Source: Lentisphaerota bacterium (lineage in GTDB: Bacteria; Verrucomicrobiota; Kiritimatiellia; RFP12; UBA1067). From it: DNA of 33,273 bases. The translations under genes and the position numbers were made by a program. Shown one piece after another: positions 8,306 to 16,061 of this stretch (positions are counted from its first letter, which is position 1; every line of letters starts with the position of its first letter). The notes below the pieces were generated by a model. It was not told where the DNA came from and searched no databases. It was given only the letters and a program-made list of their open reading frames with translations. The stretch lies in NCBI GenBank assembly GCA_012838435.1, contig DUPH01000375.1:1-33273 (forward strand). The letters run 5' to 3'.

Positions 8306-8936
8306 GGCAGACGTAAATATCGTCTGCTGGGTGCAGGGTGGCGTGCCAGCCGGTCGCCTGCATGGCTGCCGCAAAGAGCGGTAGGTGGTCGCGTCCTGGA
8401 TCGGCGATGACCGCCTGGCCGCCGGGGGCGCAGAGCGCATCGATGGCACCGACCAACGCCGGGATGTGGCGTCGCTCGTAGAGCAAGTCGCTGCCGATGA
8501 CCAGCGGCACCGGTTGTTCGCACAGCGGATGCGAGCGGTCTAGGCAATCGTTCCAGTCAAGGACTTGGTACTCGATCCGCACATGATTCAGCGCGGCGTT
8601 GTGCTGCAGCCAGTCGCCGGTATCGGGGTGGAAGTCGGTAGCCGTGACGGTCGCGCCGAGCCGCGCCGCGAGGATCGACGGCAGTCCAAGACCGCAGCCC
8701 AGTTCAATGACGTGCAGGCGCGGTAGCCGTTCGCGCTGTTCCCAGAGGTCGCACGCCAGACCGTGCGCGGCCGGCCAGAGGATCGCATAGTAGGGGATTG
8801 CATCGACAGCCTGCGGATCCACTGCGGCGGCGCGGTCGAGCAGCGCATCAAGGTCAGGCGGCGTTTCGATTGTCAGAACTTGTTCGCCGATCGTGACGTG
8901 CTGGCGGCCTTGGGGCGTGACGGGGTCATTCTGCAT
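8292..8936 (-). CDS. Class I SAM-dependent methyltransferase
   Basis: This 214-residue protein is probably a cytoplasmic methyltransferase of the METTL/Methyltransf_16 type. SAM-binding motif I is clear (VIELGCGLGLPSI, residues 76-88), followed by the acidic strand end ATVTATDF and a DLLYE motif where post-I/motif IV residues lie. The N-terminal PYYAILWPAAHGLACDLW matches the segment before motif I in protein-lysine or small-molecule methyltransferases of this group. The substrate cannot be told from sequence. It begins 13 bases after the stop of the rdgC-like gene and is probably co-transcribed with it. Its last codons contain a hairpin (8307-8327). Confidence 0.8.
   Translation of the reverse strand: MQNDPVTPQGRQHVTIGEQVLTIETPPDLDALLDRAAAVDPQAVDAIPYYAILWPAAHGLACDLWEQRERLPRLHVIELGCGLGLPSILAARLGATVTATDFHPDTGDWLQHNAALNHVRIEYQVLDWNDCLDRSHPLCEQPVPLVIGSDLLYERRHIPALVGAIDALCAPGGQAVIADPGRDHLPLFAAAMQATGWHATLHPADDIYVCRFER
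8307..8327 (-). terminator. Possible terminator hairpin in the 3' end of the methyltransferase gene
   Basis: There is a perfect 7-bp inverted repeat, GCAGACG and CGTCTGC, around a 7-base A/T-rich loop. On the minus strand it is followed by a short T-rich stretch (CGTTTTG) just before the methyltransferase stop. The T tract is short and the hairpin lies within coding sequence, so the assignment is weak. Confidence 0.3.
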
Positions 8937-8949
8937 GTCGGTCGCCGGA

Positions 8950-10047
8950 TCAAGGTTCGCCGAAACGGGCGATCCATTGGCGCATGGCGTTGAGGGTTTT
9001 CGGCCACGCCTGCGCGTCGGTGCGCAGTTCCAAGAAGCGGTCGAAGAGCGCGAGCCACGCCGACCAGAAGGTCTCGATCATGAGCATGCGCTCTTCAAAG
9101 CGGCCGTCCGCATCAGTCTGTTCGCCCTTGGGCAGTTTGAGCGAGCGGAAGGCAAAGTCGGCGTCGATGGTCGCACTAAAGACGTCGTCGCTGTGGGCGA
9201 TCACGACCTTCGCGCGCTTGAGTTTCTTGCCGCAGAGCAGGGCCGTGCCGGCCTCGCGGCTGTTGAGCGGCGAGCCTTTGCGCAGGACCGCTTCGTGTGC
9301 GCCCTGGCCTTCGCGAAAGAAGGTGAGCGGGCCTTCGAGCATCACGCCGAACTCGCGGCCGTCAGGTAGATGACAGACGCCGCCTTCCTTCTCCCAAGTG
9401 AACCAGAGCCAAGTGAAGAAGTCCATGCCCAGCGTGGGCTCGTTGGGGGGATCGAGGGTGGTGTCGGGTGAAAAGCTGACCGGATCGAGATCGTTGGCAT
9501 TGATCTGCTTGCGGCGCATGGCGGCGGTCTCGGGCGTGAGCAGGATCGGCAGCGTGCCGGCGGTTTCCTTGAAGGCGGGCGCGAGGGTGTCGATTTGCTT
9601 GTCGGACATCGCGCTGGCCACGAGCAGGTCGTTGCGGAAGTCGACCACCACGGGGATGCTGGTCAAGGTCGGCGGCATCTTGGGCAAGAGTGAGTCGGTG
9701 ACGCGCTGCTTGACTTCGGCGCGTACCGCGCGCGGCAAGAATTCGACTTCTCGCGCGCGACATTCGAGATCCTCTTCCATCTGCACATACGCGCGCAGCA
9801 GGGCGGGTGGCACCTTCTTCTCGGCGCGTAGCCATTGCGCGTGCAGGTAGGGGCCGATCACACAAGTTTCATCCGCAATCGCGCGGTCGAAAAGATGTCG
9901 CCCGGTCACCCAGCCGTGGATGGGGTCGCGGCTGAGCGAGTCAATCGGCGGCGCAACATGCCGTGCAAAAGCGTCGACCAAACTGGAGTCGTATTGTTGT
10001 TGAAGATAAAAGAGCCGGAAACTCACACTGCCGCTGCCGAATGCCAT
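8950..10047 (-). CDS. rdgC: RdgC-like recombination-associated protein
   Basis: The 365-residue protein resembles RdgC, a DNA-binding ring-forming protein that modulates RecA-dependent recombination in Proteobacteria. The resemblance is by recall of the family's layout: an N-terminus like MAFGSGSVSFRLFYL, then LPRAVRAEVKQRVTDSLLPK, a strand-rich SIPVVVDFRNDLLVASAMSD, and the GTLPILLTPET segment corresponding to the SLGSLPVVPL region of the E. coli protein. It is longer than the usual 300 or so residues because of segments around 200-280. No signal peptide or membrane segment is visible. ATG 10047 has a GAGG a few bases upstream. It leads a probable two-gene operon with the methyltransferase. 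A G6 run at 9445-9450 is in frame. Confidence 0.65.
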   Translation of the reverse strand: MAFGSGSVSFRLFYLQQQYDSSLVDAFARHVAPPIDSLSRDPIHGWVTGRHLFDRAIADETCVIGPYLHAQWLRAEKKVPPALLRAYVQMEEDLECRAREVEFLPRAVRAEVKQRVTDSLLPKMPPTLTSIPVVVDFRNDLLVASAMSDKQIDTLAPAFKETAGTLPILLTPETAAMRRKQINANDLDPVSFSPDTTLDPPNEPTLGMDFFTWLWFTWEKEGGVCHLPDGREFGVMLEGPLTFFREGQGAHEAVLRKGSPLNSREAGTALLCGKKLKRAKVVIAHSDDVFSATIDADFAFRSLKLPKGEQTDADGRFEERMLMIETFWSAWLALFDRFLELRTDAQAWPKTLNAMRQWIARFGEP

Positions 10048-10075
10048 AGGTGCCTCGTTGAAAATGGATAGGAAA

Positions 10076-10145
10076 CCGGGGCAACCATTCCCCGGCTACA
10101 GATGGCTTTGAATGTAACACTCAGACCGCGGGTTGTCGAGCCCGC
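10076..10145. repeat. Two-hairpin intergenic element (REP-like)
   Basis: Hairpin 1 is CCGGGG (10076-10081), an 8-base loop, then CCCCGG (10090-10095). Hairpin 2 is GCGGG (10128-10132), an 8-base loop, then CCCGC (10141-10145). They are 32 bases apart in the gene-free region between the divergent rdgC-like gene and gene B. Two similar hairpins at fixed spacing suggest a REP-type repeat; a terminator role is unlikely since there is no T tract and the flanking genes diverge. Confidence 0.45.
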
Positions 10146-10159
10146 TGGACAAAACACTT

Positions 10160-10186
10160 GATTTGTGATTTTAGATTTGGGATTGG
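10160..10186. repeat. Short-period GATTTG repeat
   Basis: GATTTGTGATTTTAGATTTG followed by GGATTGG forms a 27-base run of degenerate GATTTt units. It lies between the hairpin pair and the gene B promoter. No coding or regulatory role is evident; it belongs to the same style of intergenic periodic sequence seen elsewhere in this window. Confidence 0.4.
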
Positions 10187-10235
10187 CGCCTCTGACGACT
10201 GTCACTAACCGATTACCGTCTGTTACAGTCGCGTC

Positions 10236-10264
10236 TTGTCAGGCACACGCGGAATACGTATACT
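10236..10264 (+). promoter_or_regulatory. Sigma70-type promoter for gene B
   Basis: TTGTCA (10236-10241), a 17-base spacer and TATACT (10259-10264) form a near-consensus promoter. It lies 62 bases upstream of ATG 10327, which also has a good ribosome-binding site (GGAGAA, 10315-10320). Intact control signals suggest gene B was recently functional, or still is. Confidence 0.65.
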
Positions 10265-10326
10265 TTGCACCAGTGTTTGTTTTGGGTGTTGGTCGAATTG
10301 ATAATAAATGAAATGGAGAAAGTCAG

Positions 10327-12915
10327 ATGCGTACGTACACCGAGATTTTGAAGGGTTTGGTTGTTGCGCTGTCCGTGGCGGCGTGGTCGGTGAGTGCGGC
10401 CGATTATACTTGGACCGGCACAACCAGTGCGTCGTGGAATACGACGGATGCGAACTGGTCCGGCGCGGGTACGGTGTAGACCAATGATGCCGCTAACAAC
10501 GCGACCTTCGGTGCTGAAGGGCCGAGGGCGGTTACGGCCGATCCGGTGACGCTCAACAATCTCGCTTTCACGGCGGATGGGTATGCGATCGGCGGCGGTC
10601 CGTTGCTGATGCACGGTGGCGCTTCGGTCGATGCGGGCATGATCGCCACGCTGACCGCGCCGGTCACGAATGTCGGGGTCTGGGCCAAGACCGGTGGTGG
10701 AAAGGTCGTTCTGAACCCGCAGGGCGCGGTCTCGAATGTCTTCTACTCGTTCAAGACTGCGGGCGGCACGCTGGAGGTCGCGGGCGGTACGAACCTTGTG
10801 ACAGAGGCAGGCAGCGACCCGGAGCACGGTCCGGCTTTTTGGGTGAGCGGCGGCACGCTGGTCGTGGGCGGTGGCCTTTTGAAAACCACGGCGGGCCCCT
10901 TCGCCCGGGTCAGCGAATACGGCACGCTTTTGGTGACCAACGGGGTCTGCGACCTCTCCAGTAATCAGGAGCTTTTGAATGCCTTTAATTCGCCGGGATT
11001 CACGACGGTGGGGGGCAACGGCATGCTGATCCTAGACCGGATGCGCATTGTCAAGAATCAGGAGGGGGCGAGCTTCTCGGGCGTCAACATCAACACGGGC
11101 GGCACGATCCGGCTCAACGAGTTTTGGTTTGAGACAAACCATTCGGCGGACCGAAAAGCCACCATGAACCTCAACGGCGGCACGATTCGGGCGCGGGACA
11201 CGACCAAAACGCGGGACATGCTGGGCACCTACCATCCGAACTGGACGAACATTTTTGTCAATGTGCTGTCGGGCGGTGCGGTGTTCGACACCCCGAACTG
11301 CAACATCACGGTGATCGCCAAATTGCGGGGTTCACCGGATGACGGCGGACTGACGAAGCAAGGAAGCGGCACGCTGTATCTGCGGGGGACCAACACCTTT
11401 AACGGCGCTACTGTTTTAAAAGGCGGGCGGTTGAATGTTGTCGCGGATCACAATCTGGGCGCCGTTCCGTCGTCGCCAGCCACGAACCTTGTTTTCCTGA
11501 CGGACGCGACGCTCCAGTCCAGCGAGTCGCATACACTCGCCGCCAACCGGACGATCTGGGTGACTAATGCCGTGACGGCGACGTTCGATCCGCAGACAAA
11601 CACGCAGACGATTTGCGGCACCATCGTGTGCGCTGATACGAACGCCACACTCTATAAGACCGGGAGTGGCACGGTGATTCTGGATCCCGGACCGACGGCG
11701 GTGAACAGCTTCGGCACGCTTCACACGGCGGCGGGAACGTTGGTTGTCGCCAGCGGCACCAATCTGGTGACGCGTTTTTGCGGCGTCCAGAATGGTCCGG
11801 GGCTGCGGGTCTCCGGCGGAACGTTGCTGGTGGCAGGCGGTCTGCTGAAGACGACCTCCAAACTATACGTCAATGTGGATGGCGGGCACCTTCTCGTTAC
11901 GAACGGTGTAGTGGATACCACGAGCTGCGACGAAATCCTGAACGGCATCGCTTCGACATACGGATTCACCACGGTGAGCGGCAGCGGGACGCTTATCGCC
12001 AACGGGGTACGCATTTCCCAAAACACGGGCAATCCGTCCAACACGGTGGTGAGCGTCAACACCGGCGGCGTGATGCGGCTCAACAACTTCTACATCGATA
12101 TCGATAATTTCCCCAACCAAAAGGGGATGTTGTTCCTGAACGGCGGTACGGTTGAGGCTAGGGTCAACACGGACAATTTCCTGGGGACAACGGAAAAACT
12201 CGTCGGCAATAACAACGACAAGTGGTTGACCAACATCTTCGTGCATGTGCGCGAAGGCGGCGCGATTTTCGATACGGCGGGCAAGAATATCTCAATCAAG
12301 CAACCGTTGTACACCGGGGCGCCGGAGGATGGCGGGTTTATCAAGCGGGGCGCGGGGATGCTGACCCTGCTCAACACCAACACCTACAACGGCGTGACTG
12401 TGGTCGAGGGCGGTACGCTCAGGTGGGGACGGGACGATGTCCTGCCTGCGGCGAACACGGTCATGGCGGGGTCTAACGGCGTCTTCAATGTCAACGGCAA
12501 GACGCAGACGCTGGCGGGACTGGGCGGCGGCGGCACGGTCACGAATCTGGCGGCGCTGACGGTGACCGACACGCTCGCGCCCGGCGATGCGGGCGGTTTC
12601 GGTACGCTTACGCTGGCCGAGAATGCGGCGTCGATCGCCGGTTGCACGCTGTCGGTGAGCGTTTCGCCCGAAGGTGAGGCGGACGCGCTGCATGTGGCGG
12701 GCGATTTAGATTTATCGACGCTCACGTTGCATGTCGAAAATCCGGAACAGCTCTCGCGTTTCAAGAAGTACACGATCGCCAGTTGTACCGGCACGTTCAC
12801 AGGGCCGTTTGGGTCTACGGAAACGTTGCCCGCGCGTTGGATCGTGACTTATGACGCTGCAGGGAAGAAGGCGCGGCTGGCCTACAACTTCGGCACAGTG
12901 ATATTGCTGCGGTAG
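10327..12915 (+). CDS. Secreted beta-strand-repeat protein B with internal amber stop
   Basis: ATG 10327 opens a signal peptide (hydrophobic core LVVALSVAAWSVSA, likely cut before ADYTW). The frame meets TAG at 10477-10479 (codon 51) and then stays open in the same frame to 12915; the context GTV-stop-TNDAANNATFG suggests a Trp codon mutated to TAG. If read through, the product is 862 residues. It consists of autotransporter-associated beta-strand repeats (KQGSGTLYLRGTNTFNGATV, AGMLTLLNTNTYNGVTVVEG), two tandem copies of a roughly 255-265-residue unit, and a C-terminal domain ending FGTVILLR, shared with protein A. After the stop the next start-like codon is GTG 10546, which would lack a signal peptide. 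Promoter and ribosome-binding site are intact. The 3' end overlaps queH by 34 bases, tail to tail. Probably surface-exposed if made. Confidence 0.75.
10477..10479 (+). other. In-frame TAG at codon 51 of gene B
   Basis: The TAG interrupts an otherwise continuous family-like reading; TGG (Trp) would fit the usual TVWTND context. TAG is the normal stop of three other reading ends here (gene B itself at 12913, queH at 12882, the acyltransferase at 27902). General reassignment of TAG is therefore unlikely. Confidence 0.75.
10678..12427 (+). repeat. Tandem duplication inside gene B
   Basis: Two units, about 10678-11440 and 11634-12427, encode parallel sequences. Matching pairs, first copy then second, are VSGGTLVVGGGLLKTT / VSGGTLLVAGGLLKTT, LLVTNGVCDLSS / LLVTNGVVDTTS, VNINTGGTIRLNEF / VSVNTGGVMRLNNF, and NIFVNVLSGGAVFDT / NIFVHVREGGAIFDT. 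The copies are well diverged at the amino-acid level, so the duplication is old. Confidence 0.75.
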
Positions 12916-13430
12916 CTGAATTCGCAGCCGCAGTAGTTTTGGCGATAAAGCTCAAGGAGTTTGGCGAACTCGATGCTGTGCTTGAAGCCGTCCTTCCTTT
13001 TGAAATTAATGGGCAGGAAGCGCGCGGCGTCCAAGTCGCGGCCGACCTGAAAGATCGTCGGCGTGTGTTTATGCGGACTGACGGTGAGCGTAGTGGTGAA
13101 GGCGTCCAGCCCTTGGGCCACCATGGCTTCGTGCGTGCGGCTGAGGCTGTAGCGGAAGCAGCGCGCGCAACGCGCCCCGCGCTCCGGCTCTTGCTCCAAT
13201 CCGTGCGCCACTTCGCGGAGCCAGGCGTCGTGGTCGGGCTCGTCGATGAGTAAAGGCACACGCAGACGTTCCGCCAGCAGGTGCACGGCATCGAGACGCT
13301 TGAGGAACTCGTCATGCGGCGCGATGTTGGCGTTGGAGTAAAAAAGCGTCACGGCGTGGCCCCGTTCGTGCAGGGCGAGCACGCAGTGACTGGCGCAGGG
13401 TGCGCAACAGGTGTGCAACAGAACGTTCAT
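12882..13430 (-). CDS. queH: Epoxyqueuosine reductase QueH
   Basis: QueH (formerly DUF208) reduces epoxyqueuosine to queuosine in tRNA, the last step of Q biosynthesis, and is non-homologous to QueG. The 182-residue protein has the family's metal-binding cysteines: HTCCAPC (Cys8, Cys9, Cys12), CARCFRYSL (Cys88, Cys91) and the C-terminal YCGCEFS (Cys167, Cys169). The start MNVLLHTCCAPC is typical. It follows the polyferredoxin gene by 13 bases on the same strand, so it may share that operon's transcript. Its last 11 codons overlap the 3' end of gene B on the opposite strand. The stop is TAG. No other queuosine gene is in the window. Confidence 0.92.
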   Translation of the reverse strand: MNVLLHTCCAPCASHCVLALHERGHAVTLFYSNANIAPHDEFLKRLDAVHLLAERLRVPLLIDEPDHDAWLREVAHGLEQEPERGARCARCFRYSLSRTHEAMVAQGLDAFTTTLTVSPHKHTPTIFQVGRDLDAARFLPINFKRKDGFKHSIEFAKLLELYRQNYCGCEFSYRSNITVPKL

Positions 13431-13443
13431 GGTTGCGTATGGC

Positions 13444-14844
13444 TTACAACTGCGGTGAGGGGTGAGCGAGGATCGGCTGGCGGGAACGGCCGTTCACCAC
13501 GATGGCGATCGGCAACGCGGGGCACTGGCTCTCGCAGGCACCACAGCCGCGGCATTTGTCGGCATCGACGATCGGGCACATGACGCCGTTGCGTTCGACT
13601 TCGATAATCGCGTGGTAGGGGCAGTACTCTTGGCAGACCACGCAGTACTCCTGTTTTTCCCAGGCGATGCAGCGGCCCCTGAAGACACGGGCGAGACCAA
13701 TGGCGGTCTGCTGTTTCTGCTCGACAGTCAGCGGGCGCAAGGCACCGGTGGGGCAGACCTGCGTGCAGGCGGTGCATTCTTGGAAGCAGAACTGCTCCTG
13801 TTGGTTATTGCGGCTGCGGAAGGCGAGAACCGGTGTGAAGAGTCCATCGATGCCGGCGCTGCCGAGGTCGGGCAGGATCAGGCCGTAGGGACATGCCGTC
13901 ATGCAGTTACCACAGCGCGCGCAGCGTGCGTTGAAGCCGGTGGCGGTCGCGCCCGGAGGACGGATGGCGATATGGTGCTCGGGGCCACACTTGCATGCAT
14001 GGTCGTGGCCGTGGTCATGATCGTGGCCGCAGGTGCCCTGTTCGCCGGATGCTTGCTCCCGCCGTCGGCGACCCCGACCAAGTCCTCGGCCTTGGCCGCG
14101 CTGGCTGGCGGCGGCTTCGCGTGATGCAACGGCTGCTGCGGCCTGCATGCCGAAGTGGCGGTAGAGCACGCCTGTGAGGCCGCCCAACGCGAAACCAAGG
14201 AAGACGCGCCGCCCTGCGCGTGCGCGCGAGAGGGCAGTCGCGGTTTCTTGCGTGATCGGTTTGCGTGCCGCACGCAGGCGGTTGCCGAGTTGCGTGATCC
14301 ACTCTTGCAGACCACCCAGCGGACAGAGGCGGTGGCACCAGATGTTCGGGGCGATCAGACTGACCAGCAGGATTAGGACAAAGCCGCTGGCGGTGACGGC
14401 TGAGAGCCAAGTAAACGGTTTCCGCCAGGCCGCGAAAAAGCCGTTGAAGATACAGAGCGGGTCGGTCCAGATCAACAACGGCCAGCCGATGGCCGCGCTA
14501 CCGATGATCAGGAGCGCCAGGCCCTTGCCGATAAACGGAAGGCGGCGGATCAGGCCGGTGTTGCGGCGGTTGAGGCGGCTGACCATTTCAGCGGCGAAGC
14601 CCATGGGGCAGAGTCGCCAGCAGAAAAAGCGTCCTTTGAAAAGCGGCAACACCAGCAGAGGCAAGCCGAGCAAGGCAAGCAGACCGGCGCTGCGGGCGGC
14701 GAGAGCACCGCCCAGACTGAGCAGTGGGCTCAGGCTGGGCAACAGCACGCTCCAGCGTCGCCATGCCTCGGGCAACACGCCCAGCGCGAGCAGGGCGAAC
14801 GCGACGAACAGAATGAGGCGGAGCAGGTTGCGGCGGGTCATCAT
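13444..14844 (-). CDS. Membrane polyferredoxin (NapH/NapG-like fusion) with His/Cys-rich insert
   Basis: This 466-residue protein is probably an inner-membrane electron-transfer protein. The N-terminal half has several membrane segments (residues about 7-23, 52-69, 107-126, 147-167, 213-227) and two CxxxCP motifs, CWRLCPMG (Cys75/79) and CHRLCPLGG (Cys170/174), as in NapH-type proteins. After an Arg/Gly-rich linker (249-262) comes a metal-binding-looking stretch CGHDHDHGHDHACKCGPEHH (272-291). Then follow 4Fe-4S motifs as in NapG: CARCGNCMTACPYG, CFQECTACTQVCPTG, CVVCQEYCPYHA and CRGCGACESQCPA. The start could be either of two adjacent ATGs (14844 or 14841). It begins 4 bases after the DUF362 gene ends, so the two are surely co-transcribed. 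The electron donor and acceptor are unknown; no nitrate reductase gene is present. Confidence 0.85.
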   Translation of the reverse strand: MMTRRNLLRLILFVAFALLALGVLPEAWRRWSVLLPSLSPLLSLGGALAARSAGLLALLGLPLLVLPLFKGRFFCWRLCPMGFAAEMVSRLNRRNTGLIRRLPFIGKGLALLIIGSAAIGWPLLIWTDPLCIFNGFFAAWRKPFTWLSAVTASGFVLILLVSLIAPNIWCHRLCPLGGLQEWITQLGNRLRAARKPITQETATALSRARAGRRVFLGFALGGLTGVLYRHFGMQAAAAVASREAAASQRGQGRGLGRGRRRREQASGEQGTCGHDHDHGHDHACKCGPEHHIAIRPPGATATGFNARCARCGNCMTACPYGLILPDLGSAGIDGLFTPVLAFRSRNNQQEQFCFQECTACTQVCPTGALRPLTVEQKQQTAIGLARVFRGRCIAWEKQEYCVVCQEYCPYHAIIEVERNGVMCPIVDADKCRGCGACESQCPALPIAIVVNGRSRQPILAHPSPQL

Positions 14845-14848
14845 GGGG

Positions 14849-15757
14849 TTACACTTCGATACGCTCGACCTTGATTTTTGTGAGATCGCCGCAGCCGATG
14901 CTCATTTCGTGGCCGATCTGAATATGGCCGATATCGAACGGCGCTTTTTTGAAAAGCGTCGCGGCATAAGCATCGGCCGCCACCGGGTCGGTGCTCAGGA
15001 TCACCTCGTTCGGGTGCTCCAGGTCGCCGGGGCCTTGCGGTCCTTTGGTGAGCATGATACGCGTGGCGTCAATGACCACCAGTTTCGGGCGGATGAAGGT
15101 GCTGAAGTCGGCGATGCACTGGTGCAGGCCGTCGCGATGCCAAGCGCGGCGATCCTCATTGGCGATCGAGCCCATCCAGTTTTTCATGGAGAGCGTGAGC
15201 GTCGCGCCGCTATGGTGTTTGGCCACCGGCATATTGATCAGGCAGTCGCACTCCAGAATGTCCTTGGGCACGTTGGCCGTTTTGGCGACCTTGCCTTTCG
15301 GAATCTCAATGGCTTGGTAATCCCCCTTGGCGGGACGGTAGAGCCGTGCTTGGGTACCCTTCAGCGCGTCGGCGATGCCACTCGCTTGGAAGGTTGCTTT
15401 TTCCGGATGGCACGGGTTTTCCGGCAGGGAGATCTTGGTGGCACCCTGAGCCTCGGCTGCCAGCACGCAAGCCTTGACCAAGTCGGGATGGGTGTTACCG
15501 CCCTGCTCGGGCTTAGAGTTCCAAGCGACGTTAGGTTTGATGACGACCTTCATGCCGGGCTTGATGAAGGCATCCCATCCGCCCAGTTTGGCGATACCCG
15601 CAGCCAGCATTTTGGGGATGTCCGTGCCGTGCACGACAATCACCGTGGCGGCCGGCGCAGTGGCCTCTTGCGCATTGATCGGAATGCTCGGCAGCGCACT
15701 GACGGCGGCGGCAGAGGCAGACGTTTTCAAAAAAGAGCGACGTTTGATAGCATTCAT
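14849..15757 (-). CDS. Tat-exported DUF362 protein
   Basis: This protein of about 302 residues belongs to the DUF362 family, whose members often accompany or fuse to ferredoxin domains; its reaction is not established. The N-terminus is a twin-arginine signal (KRRSFLKTSASAAAVSALPS, then PINAQ), predicting export of a folded, possibly cofactor-carrying protein. Family-like segments are MKVVIKPNVAW, DCLINMPVAKHHSGATLTLSMKN, VVIDATRIMLTKGPQGPG and STDPVAADAYAA. ATG 15757 is chosen because GGAGGTG lies 6-8 bases upstream; a start 21 bases further upstream is possible but lacks such a site. Being next to the polyferredoxin suggests an envelope redox module. No cysteine cluster of its own is seen. 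Confidence 0.88.
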   Translation of the reverse strand: MNAIKRRSFLKTSASAAAVSALPSIPINAQEATAPAATVIVVHGTDIPKMLAAGIAKLGGWDAFIKPGMKVVIKPNVAWNSKPEQGGNTHPDLVKACVLAAEAQGATKISLPENPCHPEKATFQASGIADALKGTQARLYRPAKGDYQAIEIPKGKVAKTANVPKDILECDCLINMPVAKHHSGATLTLSMKNWMGSIANEDRRAWHRDGLHQCIADFSTFIRPKLVVIDATRIMLTKGPQGPGDLEHPNEVILSTDPVAADAYAATLFKKAPFDIGHIQIGHEMSIGCGDLTKIKVERIEV

Positions 15758-15948
15758 GAAACACCTCCGATTTGTCACTTTATCAACGCGTCTTTTTTAA
15801 CAAAAAAAGGCCTCGCCGACAATCTGAAACTTTGAGATGCGACGCATACGAATCTTTGCTACACTTGGAGCGTACTTGTCGTTCGGTCATGCGCCGTGAG
15901 TCGGATGCCGCGATGAGACTTTTTCAGTTTGAACTTAATTAAAGAGGC

Positions 15949-16037
15949 CTTGCAAAACTTCTTGCTTGCAGATGTGGCACGGGCATCTTGCCCGTGTTTC
16001 ATGGGCGGGACGCCCATGTCACGAGGGGCTTTGCAAG
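15949..16037. repeat. REP/MITE-like element: two hairpins between inverted termini
   Basis: Outer 8-bp inverted repeats CTTGCAAA (15949-15956) and TTTGCAAG (16030-16037) enclose two perfect hairpins. Hairpin 1 (15978-15996) is CACGGGCA, loop TCT, TGCCCGTG. Hairpin 2 (16000-16018) is CATGGGCG, loop GGA, CGCCCATG. Stems are 8 bp with 3-base loops. The element ends 24 bases before folD, in a 304-base gene-free region; the rest (15758-15948) shows only an A/T palindrome at about 15789-15808. The layout suits a small non-autonomous mobile repeat; no transposase is present in the window. Confidence 0.65.
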
Positions 16038-16061
16038 AGCCCTTAAAGAATACGATGAGCT

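Noticed and set aside
10477-10479. TAG as a specially encoded amino acid (recoding or pyrrolysine)
   Set aside because: Three other genes or reading ends here stop at TAG, the context expects Trp, and no recoding element is apparent. A point mutation or sequence error is simpler.
15785-15810. Rho-independent terminator at the A/T palindrome before the DUF362 gene
   Set aside because: The inverted T and A runs have almost no GC stem and lie upstream of the start of the minus-strand gene, where a terminator has no obvious purpose.
14174-15835. Plus-strand ORF of 553 codons opposite the DUF362 and polyferredoxin genes
   Set aside because: The opposite strand has two proteins with clear motifs (Tat signal, 4Fe-4S clusters). 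This frame has none.
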